The notes under the pieces were generated by a model that made no database searches, had not been told where the DNA came from, and saw nothing but the letters and a program-made list of their open reading frames with translations. A stretch of 64,000 bases of DNA. It comes from Propionicimonas paludicola (GTDB lineage Bacteria; Actinomycetota; Actinomycetes; Propionibacteriales; Propionibacteriaceae). Where the stretch lies: contig NZ_PDJC01000001.1 in assembly GCF_002563675.1 (NCBI RefSeq), forward strand, positions 434,001 through 498,000, written 5' to 3'. Of the stretch, positions 37,055 to 45,328 are shown in pieces. Every line of letters begins with the position of its first letter. The first letter of the stretch is position 1. The translations under genes and the position numbers were made by a program.

Positions 37055-37747
37055 TCATGCCATCGTGGCGTGCTCGTTGGCGGCGATCCGGTCCAGCAGC
37101 TGTCGGTCCGCGGGGCCGTCCACGATGACCGCCGAACCACCGCCGGCCAGTGGACGCAGCACCGCCTGCCGCAGGGTCTGCCAGGGTTTGCCGGCCACCA
37201 CCAGGATGCGCTCGCCGATCGGATCGGCGAGAAGCTCGCGATGCCGGACCTCCCGCTCGGCATCGACCCAGGCGATGGCGTCCGGATCGACTCGGTTGGC
37301 CAGGTGCTGATCGGGCTGGGCCAGCGCCTCGGAGGTGAAGTCCATGACTCCCTCGGGCAGATCGGTCAGACCCAGCCCCAGCGGATGCAGCGAGCAGGCG
37401 ATCGTGGTCAGCACCGGGAACGGCTGGGGACGGGTGGGCCCGGTCACCATCACTTCCGCGGCACCGGAGGGCATCGTCGTGTAGCGGCAGCCGGCCTGCC
37501 AGGCGGCCAGCGGCCAGATCAGGCTCATCCAATGCCCGGGATGGCTGACGTTCACCGCTCCGGCCACCACCGAGTCGGCGGCATCCAGCTCGCGCAGCAG
37601 GTTGGCGGTCTTGTCTACCCAGTTCGCGAAGGTCCGCACGCTCAGCTCGGTGCGCGCCGACGTCAGCGGGTCGTACCAGGTGAGCAGCGGCTCGCTGCCG
37701 CGCGTGACCACGGCCTGGCTGAGGGTCTTGATCACGGGACTCGGCAT
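37055..37747 (-). CDS. TIGR03089 family protein
   Basis: This 230-residue protein matches the actinobacterial TIGR03089 family, which resembles a fragment of an acyl-CoA synthetase (AMP-binding) N-terminal region: SEPLLTWYDPLTSARTELS, and WVDKTANLLRELDA. It lacks the catalytic C-terminal half, so enzymatic function is doubtful and the role is unknown. It commonly lies between LCP and GDP-mannose genes. TAGAAT lies 6 bases before ATG 37747. Confidence 0.85.
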   Translation of the reverse strand: MPSPVIKTLSQAVVTRGSEPLLTWYDPLTSARTELSVRTFANWVDKTANLLRELDAADSVVAGAVNVSHPGHWMSLIWPLAAWQAGCRYTTMPSGAAEVMVTGPTRPQPFPVLTTIACSLHPLGLGLTDLPEGVMDFTSEALAQPDQHLANRVDPDAIAWVDAEREVRHRELLADPIGERILVVAGKPWQTLRQAVLRPLAGGGSAVIVDGPADRQLLDRIAANEHATMA

Positions 37748-37753
37748 GGTCGA

Positions 37754-37759
37754 ATTCTA
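37754..37759 (-). promoter_or_regulatory. Putative -10 box (TAGAAT) for TIGR03089 gene
   Basis: TAGAAT is 6 bases before ATG 37747 on the reverse strand. It is paired with a divergent TAGGCT box at 37795-37800. Confidence 0.5.
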
Positions 37760-37794
37760 GGTGCCCCGGGGACGAGCCGGGTCTGGCGGTGCCA

Positions 37795-37800
37795 TAGGCT
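37795..37800 (+). promoter_or_regulatory. Putative -10 box (TAGGCT) for mannose-1-phosphate guanylyltransferase
   Basis: TAGGCT is 6 bases before GTG 37807, the leaderless spacing. Confidence 0.5.
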
Positions 37801-37806
37801 CGGTTC

Positions 37807-38883
37807 GTGCGCTACGTAGTGATCATGGCCGGGGGCTCCGGCACGCGGCTGTGGCCGCTGTCCCGCAAGGGGACGCCCAAGCAGCTGCTCACCCTCTTCG
37901 ACGGCAAGAGCCTGCTCCGTCTGGCATTCGAACGATCGCTGGCCTCGGTGCCGGCCGAGCGGATCCTGGTGGTAACCGGGGCCGGCTATGCCGACGAGGT
38001 CGCGGCCCAGCTGCCGGAACTGGCGGCGGCCAACATCCTGGGCGAACCGATCGGGCGAGACTCGCTGAACGCCGTGGCCTGGCCGGCCGCCGTGCTGCAC
38101 CGGATCGATCCGGACGCGGTGATCGCCCAGGTGACCGCCGATCAGCTGATCGAACCGCTGGAGGTCTTCGCCGCTCAGCTGGAGACCGCCTTCGAGGTGG
38201 CCGAGACGGTGCCGTCCGCGCTGGTCACGCTGGGTGTGGTGCCCACCTCGGCGCACACCGGCTACGGCTACCTGCATCGCGGTGCGGAGCTGGCCGGGTT
38301 CAGCGGCGTCCATGAGGTCGTGGAGTTCGCCGAGAAGCCGGCGTTGGCCACGGCCGAGGCCTACCTGGCTTCGGGGGAGTACTGGTGGAACGCCGGGATG
38401 TTCGTCTGGCGCGCCCAGACCCTGCTCGAGCAACTGCGCCTGCTGTTGCCCGATACCTATGACTCGGTGCTCGAACTCGCCGAGCACCCCGAGCGGCTGG
38501 ACGAGATCTTCCCGCACCTGTTCAAGACCTCGGTCGACTACGCGGTCATGGAGCCGGTCTCGGCCGGCAAGGGCTCGGCACAGGTGGTCGCCGTCTCGCT
38601 GCCGGTGCGCTGGCGCGACGTCGGTGGCTTCGCCTCGCTGGCCGAGTTGTTCCCGGCCGACGATCGGGGCAACGTGATCACCGGGCTGGGAGTCGCCCTG
38701 GCCGCGTCCGGCAATATCGTGGTGAACAGCCAGGACCAGACGGTGGTCGGCCTGCTCGGCGTCGACGACCTGGTGGTGGTACGAACCGACACCGCCACCC
38801 TGGTGGCCAGTCGGGAGTACGCCGAGCGCATCAAGGAACTCGTTGCGGAGGTGAACGGCCTGGCCGGCGAGCAGTACACCTGA
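37807..38883 (+). CDS. manC: Mannose-1-phosphate guanylyltransferase
   Basis: The 358-residue enzyme makes GDP-mannose from mannose 1-phosphate and GTP. It begins with the nucleotidyltransferase signature IMAGGSGTRLWPLSRKGTPK and has FAEKPALATAEAYL and YWWNAGMFVWRA. It is the short form without a fused phosphomannose isomerase domain. Phosphomannomutase for the preceding step is at 45329-46684. Mycobacteria call this gene manB, so naming differs among species. Confidence 0.93.
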   Translation: MRYVVIMAGGSGTRLWPLSRKGTPKQLLTLFDGKSLLRLAFERSLASVPAERILVVTGAGYADEVAAQLPELAAANILGEPIGRDSLNAVAWPAAVLHRIDPDAVIAQVTADQLIEPLEVFAAQLETAFEVAETVPSALVTLGVVPTSAHTGYGYLHRGAELAGFSGVHEVVEFAEKPALATAEAYLASGEYWWNAGMFVWRAQTLLEQLRLLLPDTYDSVLELAEHPERLDEIFPHLFKTSVDYAVMEPVSAGKGSAQVVAVSLPVRWRDVGGFASLAELFPADDRGNVITGLGVALAASGNIVVNSQDQTVVGLLGVDDLVVVRTDTATLVASREYAERIKELVAEVNGLAGEQYT

Positions 38884-38905
38884 TTCGCCGTCAGTCCACA
38901 ACAGC

Positions 38906-39523
38906 ATGATCGAGAACATCAAGCGATTCCGGGAACCCTTCACCTGGGCGGTGACGGCCGTGCTGCTGGGCGGCCTGGTGCTGGGGGTGGTCCAGATCTG
39001 GCTGCAGGTGGCCTCTGGAGCACCACTGCTGGGTACCTTGCAGTCCCTCGGTGGCAATCTGATGAACCTCACCGTGGTCTTCGCGCTGGTCGGCCTGGTC
39101 TGCACCTGTCTGTTCGCGGCTCCGGCCACCCGCGATGCGCTGCTGGTCACTCGAGTCGCTGCCGGGGTGGTCAGCCTGGGGGTGCTGCTCACCTTGGTGG
39201 CCAACCTGCTGGGCCTGTTCGCCGGGACCGGCACGCTGGACATCGCCATGGATCTGATCGGCGGCCTGCTCGACCTGGTGCTGAAGGCACTGGCCGCCGG
39301 GGCGCTGTGGCTGCTGGCCCGCGGGGTGAGCGCCGGACGGATCGAGCCGGCTGCTGAACTGGTGGCCGGCGAGGATCAGTCGGACCCGGCGACCCCGTCG
39401 GCGCCGACCACCTGGCGTCGCGAGGAGGCGGTCGGGACCGCCTGGGGGAGTGCCGCCGAGGCCGCGTCCGGACAGCCCGGAAAGCCGCAGCTCAAGCCCG
39501 ATCCGCCGGTCAGCGCCGAGTAG
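38906..39523 (+). CDS. Hypothetical four-helix membrane protein
   Basis: I do not recognise this 205-residue protein. It has about four membrane segments (residues 14-34, 48-70, 80-105, 110-137), then a hydrophilic, Ala/Pro/Glu-rich C-terminal tail of about 65 residues that is probably disordered and cytoplasmic. It lies 22 bases after manC on the same strand and may share its transcript. No clear ribosome binding site precedes ATG 38906. Confidence 0.7.
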   Translation: MIENIKRFREPFTWAVTAVLLGGLVLGVVQIWLQVASGAPLLGTLQSLGGNLMNLTVVFALVGLVCTCLFAAPATRDALLVTRVAAGVVSLGVLLTLVANLLGLFAGTGTLDIAMDLIGGLLDLVLKALAAGALWLLARGVSAGRIEPAAELVAGEDQSDPATPSAPTTWRREEAVGTAWGSAAEAASGQPGKPQLKPDPPVSAE

Positions 39524-39620
39524 TTCAGCGCGTCCGATGCGGTGCCGGGCGGCGGCGTCCGCTCAGGTCCCCCGAGTGGGTGACCTCGACCGGGGATCGC
39601 AAAGGGTAACGCATACGGGG

Positions 39621-39650
39621 TTGACTTCTGAGTAATGACAGGCGTGTAAT
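39621..39650 (+). promoter_or_regulatory. Promoter of the whiB gene
   Basis: TTGACT (39621-39626) and TGTAAT (39645-39650) are separated by 18 bases, a good match to a housekeeping sigma promoter and the clearest full -35/-10 pair in the window. The start codon is 54 bases downstream, so this message has a leader. Confidence 0.6.
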
Positions 39651-39662
39651 TCCATTCAAGTA

Positions 39663-39683
39663 GTTCACACCCCCAAAGTGAAC
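39663..39683. promoter_or_regulatory. Inverted repeat in the whiB leader
   Basis: GTTCAC and GTGAAC form a perfect 6-bp dyad around 9 bases, just after the predicted transcription start. It could be a protein-binding site controlling whiB; no known regulator consensus was recognised. Confidence 0.4.
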
Positions 39684-39703
39684 CCAGGGTCGAGGAGAAT
39701 CAC

Positions 39704-39964
39704 ATGCAAGAGCTGATCCTGGCTGTTGAGCCGGACAGCGAAGGCGTCCTCAGCTGGCAGGACCGGTCGCTATGTGCGCAGACCGATCCAGAGGCGTTCT
39801 TCCCTGAAAAGGGTGGTTCCACCCGCGAGGCGAAGAAGGTCTGCCTCTCCTGTGAAGTTCGGGCGGAGTGTCTGGAGTACGCCCTGGCCAAGGATGAGCG
39901 GTTCGGCATCTGGGGCGGCCTGAGTGAACGCGAGCGCCGTCGCCTCAAGAAGCGCGCCATCTGA
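39704..39964 (+). CDS. whiB2: WhiB-family iron-sulphur transcriptional regulator (WhiB2/WhmD type)
   Basis: The 86-residue protein has the four cluster-binding cysteines (residues 24, 47, 50, 56), the GIWGG turn (68-72) and a basic C-terminal tail ERRRLKKRAI. The stretch TDPEAFFPEKGGSTREAKK resembles Streptomyces WhiB and mycobacterial WhmD/WhiB2, which act in septation and cell division. Its position beside GDP-mannose genes also matches the mycobacterial order. ATG 39704 has GAGGAGA upstream. Confidence 0.93.
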   Translation: MQELILAVEPDSEGVLSWQDRSLCAQTDPEAFFPEKGGSTREAKKVCLSCEVRAECLEYALAKDERFGIWGGLSERERRRLKKRAI

Positions 39965-40023
39965 GCCGTTTCGGCCACCGGTAGGCTTGGCCTCCGGTTG
40001 CGGACGGTAGCGAAGGATGGCTG

Positions 40024-42960
40024 GTGAGCGATACGGAGTCGGGTCAGGACCCTTGGTCGTGGCTCTACGAGGTTGAGCAGAACGACGCCCCTGACTTCTC
40101 GGCATTTCGGGTAACCGTCGGCGTCTTGGACGTGGGCGGCGACCGAGCTTCCTGTCTGGCCGCGATCCGCAGCCAGGAGGTCGAGGTCGATCAGATCGTT
40201 GACGAGCTCCCTGGAGACGTTGCCGGCGACTGGATCTGGGTGGTCCCGGACGACGCAACTCCAACCCGCGGTGCGCTGGCTGCTCTACTGCGGCGAGTGA
40301 TGGCCCAACCGTCGGCGGCGGTGGTCGGCGGGCTGCTGATCGAGCCGCGGCGCCGCGGCGCCGGCACCATGGTGCGCGACTGGGCGCAGACAATCTCCGC
40401 CAACGGCATCCTCCGTCCGCTGACCGAACCGGGGGAGCTCTATCAGGGGCAACTCAATGCCGGCCCGGCGCTCGGCGTCCCGGCCTCGGGAATGCTGGTG
40501 CGGGGCGATGCCTGGCGCTTCCTGGGCGGGCTGAGCACCGAACTGCCGCGCAGCTACTGGGGCCTCGACTTCGGCTGGCGAGCCAACCTGGCCGGCTACC
40601 CGGTGCTGGCCGACCCCGAGGTTCAGCTGGTCGACCGCTCACAGCCGGACGATCCGGCCGTTGAGCGGGCCGCCGGGTTGGCCCTGGTGGCGGCCCATGC
40701 CCCGCGCGGACGACGCTGGCTGGTCCGGCTCCGGCTGGTGCTGGTCAGCCTGGCCATGGCGCTGGGCTACCTGCTGGGCAAGGATCCGCAGCGCAGCGGC
40801 GACGAACTGCGCGGGCTGGCCGGCTGGCTGACCAACCGTCCGCTGCGCAGATCGCTGCGCGATCAACGTGACCGGCTTCCGGTCAAGGCCGGCTACCGGG
40901 CCGTGGTCCGGCGGCTGCGTCCGCGGCCCGGCGCCGGCGTGCGCCGGCTGATCGAGGCCGGCAGCGCCCGGTTCCTGGACTGGTTGCACACCTTCACCGG
41001 CCGCGGCACTGCGGCCACCATCGACGAGATGACCGGCGACGACTTCGCCGAGACCAGCCCGACCGACCATCGGATCCCGCTGGCCATCACCGGTCTGCTC
41101 GGGCTGGTGATCGCCGCTCTGGTGGCGGTCCGGGGCAGCTTCGGCGACGGTTCGCTGGTGGGCGCCCAACTGCTGGCCGCTCCGAGTTCCTGGACCGATC
41201 TGCTGGCCGACTACCTGCGGCCGGTGGCCGGCGCCGGCCAGTCCGCCGGCGCACCCTGGACCGCCCTCACCGGCATCTTCGCCCTGCTCACCGCCGGTCG
41301 TCCGGAATGGCTGGTCACTGTGGTGATGGTCGGCTGTGTGCCGCTGGCCTGGCTGGTCGCCTTCCGTCTGCTCCGCGCGCTGCTGGGTGATCAGCGCCTG
41401 GCCGGCATCGGTGCTCTGGGCTATGCCCTAGTGCCCGCACTGATCGGTGCGGCGAACGTCGGCGCCTTCGGCACCGTGGTGCTGTCGGTCCTGCTGCCCA
41501 TCCTCGGCTACGCCGGGTGGCATTGGCTGTCCGGACCGCGCTGGAGCTGGCGAGCTGCGGGCGCGTTCGCGTTCTGGTTGGTGCTGGCCTGTTCTCTGGT
41601 GCCGGCCTGGTGGGCCGGTGCGCTGCTGGTCGGCCTGGTCAGCGTCCTGGCCACTCGCCGGTTGGCCGCCGCGCTGCAGTGGCTGTTCGTCCTGGCCGCG
41701 CCCCTGCTCCTGCTGGTCGGCCCCTGGGGATCGGCCATGCTGGCCTACCCGGGACGGTTGCTCACCGGAGTGGAGCCTGCGCTGGCTCCGGGTGACGCCC
41801 CGCAACCCTGGCGGCTGCTGGTCGGTGCCGCGCTGCCTGAGGCCGGAGCCCCGCTGTGGCTGGCGATCGCTTTCTTCGGGGTCTGCTGGGTGGCCGCCCT
41901 GGTCGGAGCACTGCGCCGACCGCTCCCGTCCGGTCTGGTGCTGTTGGCCGCTGCGCTGGCGGCTGGGGCGGCGATCGGGGTCACCCGGTTGGCCGTCCAG
42001 ATCCCGGGTGGGGACTGGGCCCGTCCGCAAGGCCTGGAGTGGCTGTTGCTGCTCGGTGCCCTGCTGGTCCTGGGCGCCGTGGTCGGCTTGGACGGCGTGA
42101 TCACCGACCTGCGCGGCAACGATCTCGGCCTGCGCCATCTGGGCAGCCTGACCCTGGCCCTGATCAGCGTCGGTGTGCTGGTGCTGGGAACCGGCTGGTG
42201 GGTCTGGGCCGGGCAGCTCCAGCTGAGCCGCAGCCCGGTCGGTGACGTCCCCGCCTTCGTCCGCAACGACCAGCTCTCGGCAACCCCGGGACGGACGCTG
42301 GCCCTTCACGTTGGTGAACACGGTGCCACCTGGTCGCTGCTGGAAGGCGACTTCGCCCGGCTCGGTGGCGTCGAGCGCGGGCTGGCCTTCGACGGTGACC
42401 CGGCCGCTCACCGACTGGCCGCCTCGGTGGCTGGACGGCTGCTCGACGACAGCGGAGACGACCAGCTGCTTCCCGACCTGGTCAGCCTCGGGGTGACCAA
42501 CATCACCCTGGCCGATGGCGACCAGGCGCAACGGATGGCGATCAACAATGTGCCCGGCCTCGAACTGGGCTCGGGCAACGCCGACCTCTACGTGTGGCCG
42601 GTGCCCGACTCGGCCCGGCTGGTCGTAGTGGACGGTGACCAGCGCACGGTCGCCGGACCCGGTGCCCAGATTGCGCCAGGCGGATCGGGGCGGATCCTTC
42701 GCCTGGCCGAGCCGGCCGATCCGCGGTGGCGAGCCAGCGTGGGCGGTCGTCCGCTCAACCAGCTCGCCGGTGACGGCCCGGGTACCCAGTTCCTGCTCGG
42801 CGACGCGACCGGCCCGCTCTCGGTCGAGCTCGAGGCGGGATCGGACTGGTGGGCCTGGGTGCAGCTGGCCGGCCTGGCCGTGCTCGTCCTGTTCACCGCT
42901 CCATCGCTGAAGCGTCGCGATGAGACCGGGCCGAAACGACTCGCCGGAGGTGCCCGATGA
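40024..42960 (+). CDS. Large membrane glycosyltransferase (GT2-like domain plus polytopic region)
   Basis: This 978-residue protein has an N-terminal GT-A domain (residues about 25-220) with an acidic pair in VVPDDATP (residues 76-77) and YWGLDFGWRANLAGYP. One membrane segment near 235, a block of ten or more from about 355 to 730, an extracytoplasmic region and a final membrane segment near 945 follow. Homologues sit next to whiB and GDP-mannose genes across actinobacteria and probably glycosylate an envelope lipid or polymer. The donor is unknown. GTG 40024 has GAAGGATGG upstream. DUF5719 overlaps its stop by four bases. Confidence 0.85.
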   Translation: MSDTESGQDPWSWLYEVEQNDAPDFSAFRVTVGVLDVGGDRASCLAAIRSQEVEVDQIVDELPGDVAGDWIWVVPDDATPTRGALAALLRRVMAQPSAAVVGGLLIEPRRRGAGTMVRDWAQTISANGILRPLTEPGELYQGQLNAGPALGVPASGMLVRGDAWRFLGGLSTELPRSYWGLDFGWRANLAGYPVLADPEVQLVDRSQPDDPAVERAAGLALVAAHAPRGRRWLVRLRLVLVSLAMALGYLLGKDPQRSGDELRGLAGWLTNRPLRRSLRDQRDRLPVKAGYRAVVRRLRPRPGAGVRRLIEAGSARFLDWLHTFTGRGTAATIDEMTGDDFAETSPTDHRIPLAITGLLGLVIAALVAVRGSFGDGSLVGAQLLAAPSSWTDLLADYLRPVAGAGQSAGAPWTALTGIFALLTAGRPEWLVTVVMVGCVPLAWLVAFRLLRALLGDQRLAGIGALGYALVPALIGAANVGAFGTVVLSVLLPILGYAGWHWLSGPRWSWRAAGAFAFWLVLACSLVPAWWAGALLVGLVSVLATRRLAAALQWLFVLAAPLLLLVGPWGSAMLAYPGRLLTGVEPALAPGDAPQPWRLLVGAALPEAGAPLWLAIAFFGVCWVAALVGALRRPLPSGLVLLAAALAAGAAIGVTRLAVQIPGGDWARPQGLEWLLLLGALLVLGAVVGLDGVITDLRGNDLGLRHLGSLTLALISVGVLVLGTGWWVWAGQLQLSRSPVGDVPAFVRNDQLSATPGRTLALHVGEHGATWSLLEGDFARLGGVERGLAFDGDPAAHRLAASVAGRLLDDSGDDQLLPDLVSLGVTNITLADGDQAQRMAINNVPGLELGSGNADLYVWPVPDSARLVVVDGDQRTVAGPGAQIAPGGSGRILRLAEPADPRWRASVGGRPLNQLAGDGPGTQFLLGDATGPLSVELEAGSDWWAWVQLAGLAVLVLFTAPSLKRRDETGPKRLAGGAR

Positions 42961-44324
42961 ACCGCTGGTTGCTGTCGTTGGGCTCGATCGCCGTGGTCGT
43001 CGGCCTGACCGTCGCCGGCTCGCTGGTCGCGCCGGCCGCGCTCCCGCTCACCGAGGTGCCCACGGTGGCCACTCGCTCGACGCTGGTCTGCCCCGGCTTC
43101 GCCTCGGCGACCGCCACCCGCACGGTGATCGCGGCGTCGACCCAGTCCGACCTGCGCTTGGCCAAGCTCTCCGCTCCGCAGAATCCGAAGACCGGAACTG
43201 GGCTGGTCCGGCTCAGCGACTCAGAGGAACCGGTTCGGGTCTCGGCGGAGCGGACCGGAGCGTTCGGCGCCACCACGACCGTGACCGCGGCGGACGGCAG
43301 CGATCGCGGTCTCTCCATGGCCCGCTGTCTGCTGCCGCAACCGGAGTACTGGTTCACCGGCGTCCTGGTCGGCACGAACTCCGGATCCGAGGTGGATCTG
43401 GTGAACCTGGACGGCACCCGCGCCGTCGTCGATCTGACCGCCTACGGCCCGTCCGGGAAGCTGGCGGCAACTCGCGGAGTCGTGGTCGACCCGGGTGCGG
43501 AGAAGAAGGTCTCGCTGGCATTGATCCAGCGTGGTGACCAGCCGATCACCGTGCGAGTGACCAGTTCGGAGGGCCGGATCGCCGCCTTCCTCCGCCAGCG
43601 CAGCTGGGGCGCGACGCGTCCACTGGGTGCGGACTGGCTGCCCGCTTCGGCGGCACCGGCCACCGACCTGGTGGTGCCGGGGGTGCCGGACGGCGCCGGC
43701 CGGCGCACGCTGGTGCTGGGCAACCCGGGCGACCGCACCGCGGTGGTCAAGGTGGATGTGCTGAGCGCGAGCGGTCCGACCAATGTGGTCGGGGCGGTCA
43801 ACGTCGAGGTGCTGGCCGGGACCACCAAGGCGGTCGAGCTCAGCGCCGGGCTCGGCGGCGGAGCAGCCGGGGTCCACCTGAGCTCTGATCAGCCGATCAC
43901 CGCCGGTCTGCTGGCTGACTCCGGTGGTTCAGAGAACGAGATCGATCCCGCGTCGGCGGCCGCGGCGGACGCGCTGCCGGACGACGGCATCTGGCCGCTG
44001 GCGCTGGCCAAGTCGGCCACCGCTGTGGTCACCTTCACCAACCCGGAGTCGGCGGCGGTCACGGCCACCGTCACCCTGGGTTCCGGCGGCACCGGGCAGG
44101 ACAGCACGGTGAAGATCCCCGCTCAGAGCACGGTCACTTTCGCCGTCCCGAAGTCGTCGGCGTCCTCGATCCGGATCCGGACCCAGGCCACCACCCTGCG
44201 GGCCGCGGTGGTGGTTCGGCAGACCGTCGGCAAGGTGAAGGGTCTGGCCGTGGTGGTGCTGATGGCCGGGCAGGGCAGGACCGAGCCGATCCAGGTCGGC
44301 TACGACCCGCATCTGGGCAGCTGA
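42957..44324 (+). CDS. DUF5719 family exported protein
   Basis: The 455-residue product has a signal peptide or N-terminal membrane anchor (MNRWLLSLGSIAVVVGLTV) and a long Thr/Ser/Val-rich beta-strand region typical of DUF5719. Its function is unknown. The ATG overlaps the glycosyltransferase stop (ATGA), so the two are co-translated and likely act together outside the membrane. Confidence 0.85.
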   Translation: MNRWLLSLGSIAVVVGLTVAGSLVAPAALPLTEVPTVATRSTLVCPGFASATATRTVIAASTQSDLRLAKLSAPQNPKTGTGLVRLSDSEEPVRVSAERTGAFGATTTVTAADGSDRGLSMARCLLPQPEYWFTGVLVGTNSGSEVDLVNLDGTRAVVDLTAYGPSGKLAATRGVVVDPGAEKKVSLALIQRGDQPITVRVTSSEGRIAAFLRQRSWGATRPLGADWLPASAAPATDLVVPGVPDGAGRRTLVLGNPGDRTAVVKVDVLSASGPTNVVGAVNVEVLAGTTKAVELSAGLGGGAAGVHLSSDQPITAGLLADSGGSENEIDPASAAAADALPDDGIWPLALAKSATAVVTFTNPESAAVTATVTLGSGGTGQDSTVKIPAQSTVTFAVPKSSASSIRIRTQATTLRAAVVVRQTVGKVKGLAVVVLMAGQGRTEPIQVGYDPHLGS

Positions 44325-44418
44325 TCCCACTCGCCGCGGCGAACTCCTCGATCGCGTGGGGCGGTTCCTGAGCCCGTCGAAGGCGCCCAGCGCTCCCACC
44401 GAGGTCGGACCGGACCGG

Positions 44419-44859
44419 CTAGTCCCAGTCGTCCCCGTCGGAGTAGCCCGGGTCGAGATCCTCCAGGCTGATCCCGGTCAGCGCACTGAGCTGCTCGACC
44501 AGTGCTCGGCGGACCAGCCGGCGCAGCTCACCAGAGTTGTCCGCACGATGCTCCAGCGGCCGCCGGAACAACACAACTTGCGCGCGCCGACCCGCCTGGC
44601 CGGGGATCGCGGCCGCCAGCGGGACGCGATCGGGACGCCACTGCGGCGAGGCCGCGGGGACGTCCTCGAAGCCGATCTCGACGCCGATCAGCGCCTGCGG
44701 GCAGACTCGGGCGGTCGTGGCGATCGCGTCGCGAAGGTAGTCGGCGAACCGTTCGGCGCCGGTGCGCCGCTGCGGCAGCCGGACCGGAGCTCCGGTGAAG
44801 GGGTTGGCCTGGGCCAACGGGCCGCGCAGCCCACGTCCATGTCGATCGCGCCGGCCCAT
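44419..44859 (-). CDS. Zincin-like metallopeptidase family protein lacking HExxH
   Basis: This 146-residue protein fits the small 'metallopeptidase family' (zincin-like, DUF1025-type): basic N terminus, GVEIGFEDVPA, VVLFRRPLEHRA and ELRRLVRRALVEQLSALTG. The position where active members carry HExxH reads VEQLSAL here, so the zinc-binding histidines are missing and it is probably not a peptidase. ATG 44859 was chosen because TAGGCT lies 7 bases upstream; ATG 44910 is an alternative. Confidence 0.78.
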   Translation of the reverse strand: MGRRDRHGRGLRGPLAQANPFTGAPVRLPQRRTGAERFADYLRDAIATTARVCPQALIGVEIGFEDVPAASPQWRPDRVPLAAAIPGQAGRRAQVVLFRRPLEHRADNSGELRRLVRRALVEQLSALTGISLEDLDPGYSDGDDWD

Positions 44860-44866
44860 GTTCGCC

Positions 44867-44872
44867 AGCCTA
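44867..44872 (-). promoter_or_regulatory. Putative -10 box (TAGGCT) for the zincin-like gene
   Basis: TAGGCT on the reverse strand is 7 bases before ATG 44859. It decides the start over the in-frame ATG at 44910, which lies upstream of it. Confidence 0.5.
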
Positions 44873-44946
44873 GCCGTCCCCGCGGGCTTCGACACTGGGC
44901 GAGCCGACACCGGGCCGGGCTCCCTCGCCCCCGGCGGTGTCGGCGG

Positions 44947-44952
44947 TAGCGT
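44947..44952 (+). promoter_or_regulatory. Putative -10 box (TAGCGT) for DUF3499 gene
   Basis: TAGCGT is 6 bases before GTG 44959, the leaderless spacing. Confidence 0.45.
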
Positions 44953-44958
44953 GACCTG

Positions 44959-45318
44959 GTGATCTCCCGTCGCTGCTCCCGGGCCGGCTGTGGTCGTCCG
45001 GCTGCGGCGACGCTGACCTATGTCTACGCCGACTCCACCGCGGTGCTCGGCCCGTTGGCGCTACGCGCCGAGCCGGGCTGCTACGACCTGTGCGACGAGC
45101 ACGCCGGGCGACTCAGCGCCCCGCGCGGCTGGGAGGTGATCCGGCTCCCCAGCGGGCAGCCCGACCCGCGCGCCGCCGGCGGAGATCTGACCGCACTGGC
45201 CGACGCCATTCGCCAGGTGGGCCTGGGTACCGCCGAGCCGCCGGCCGAGCTGTCGGTGACCCGGCGCAAGGGTCACCTGGCCGTGCTCGCCGACCCACCG
45301 GACGGCCCCAGCCGATAA
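44959..45318 (+). CDS. DUF3499 family protein
   Basis: The 119-residue protein begins with RRCSRAGCGRPA and has CYDLCDEHAGRL near residue 37-48, so it probably binds zinc through these cysteines and histidine. DUF3499 is an actinobacterial family of unknown function commonly next to phosphomannomutase. GTG 44959 follows TAGCGT by 6 bases. Confidence 0.87.
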   Translation: MISRRCSRAGCGRPAAATLTYVYADSTAVLGPLALRAEPGCYDLCDEHAGRLSAPRGWEVIRLPSGQPDPRAAGGDLTALADAIRQVGLGTAEPPAELSVTRRKGHLAVLADPPDGPSR

Positions 45319-45321
45319 GCT
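45316..45321 (+). promoter_or_regulatory. Putative -10 box (TAAGCT) for phosphomannomutase
   Basis: TAAGCT overlaps the end of the DUF3499 gene and lies 7 bases before GTG 45329. Confidence 0.45.
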
Positions 45322-45328
45322 CGACAGC

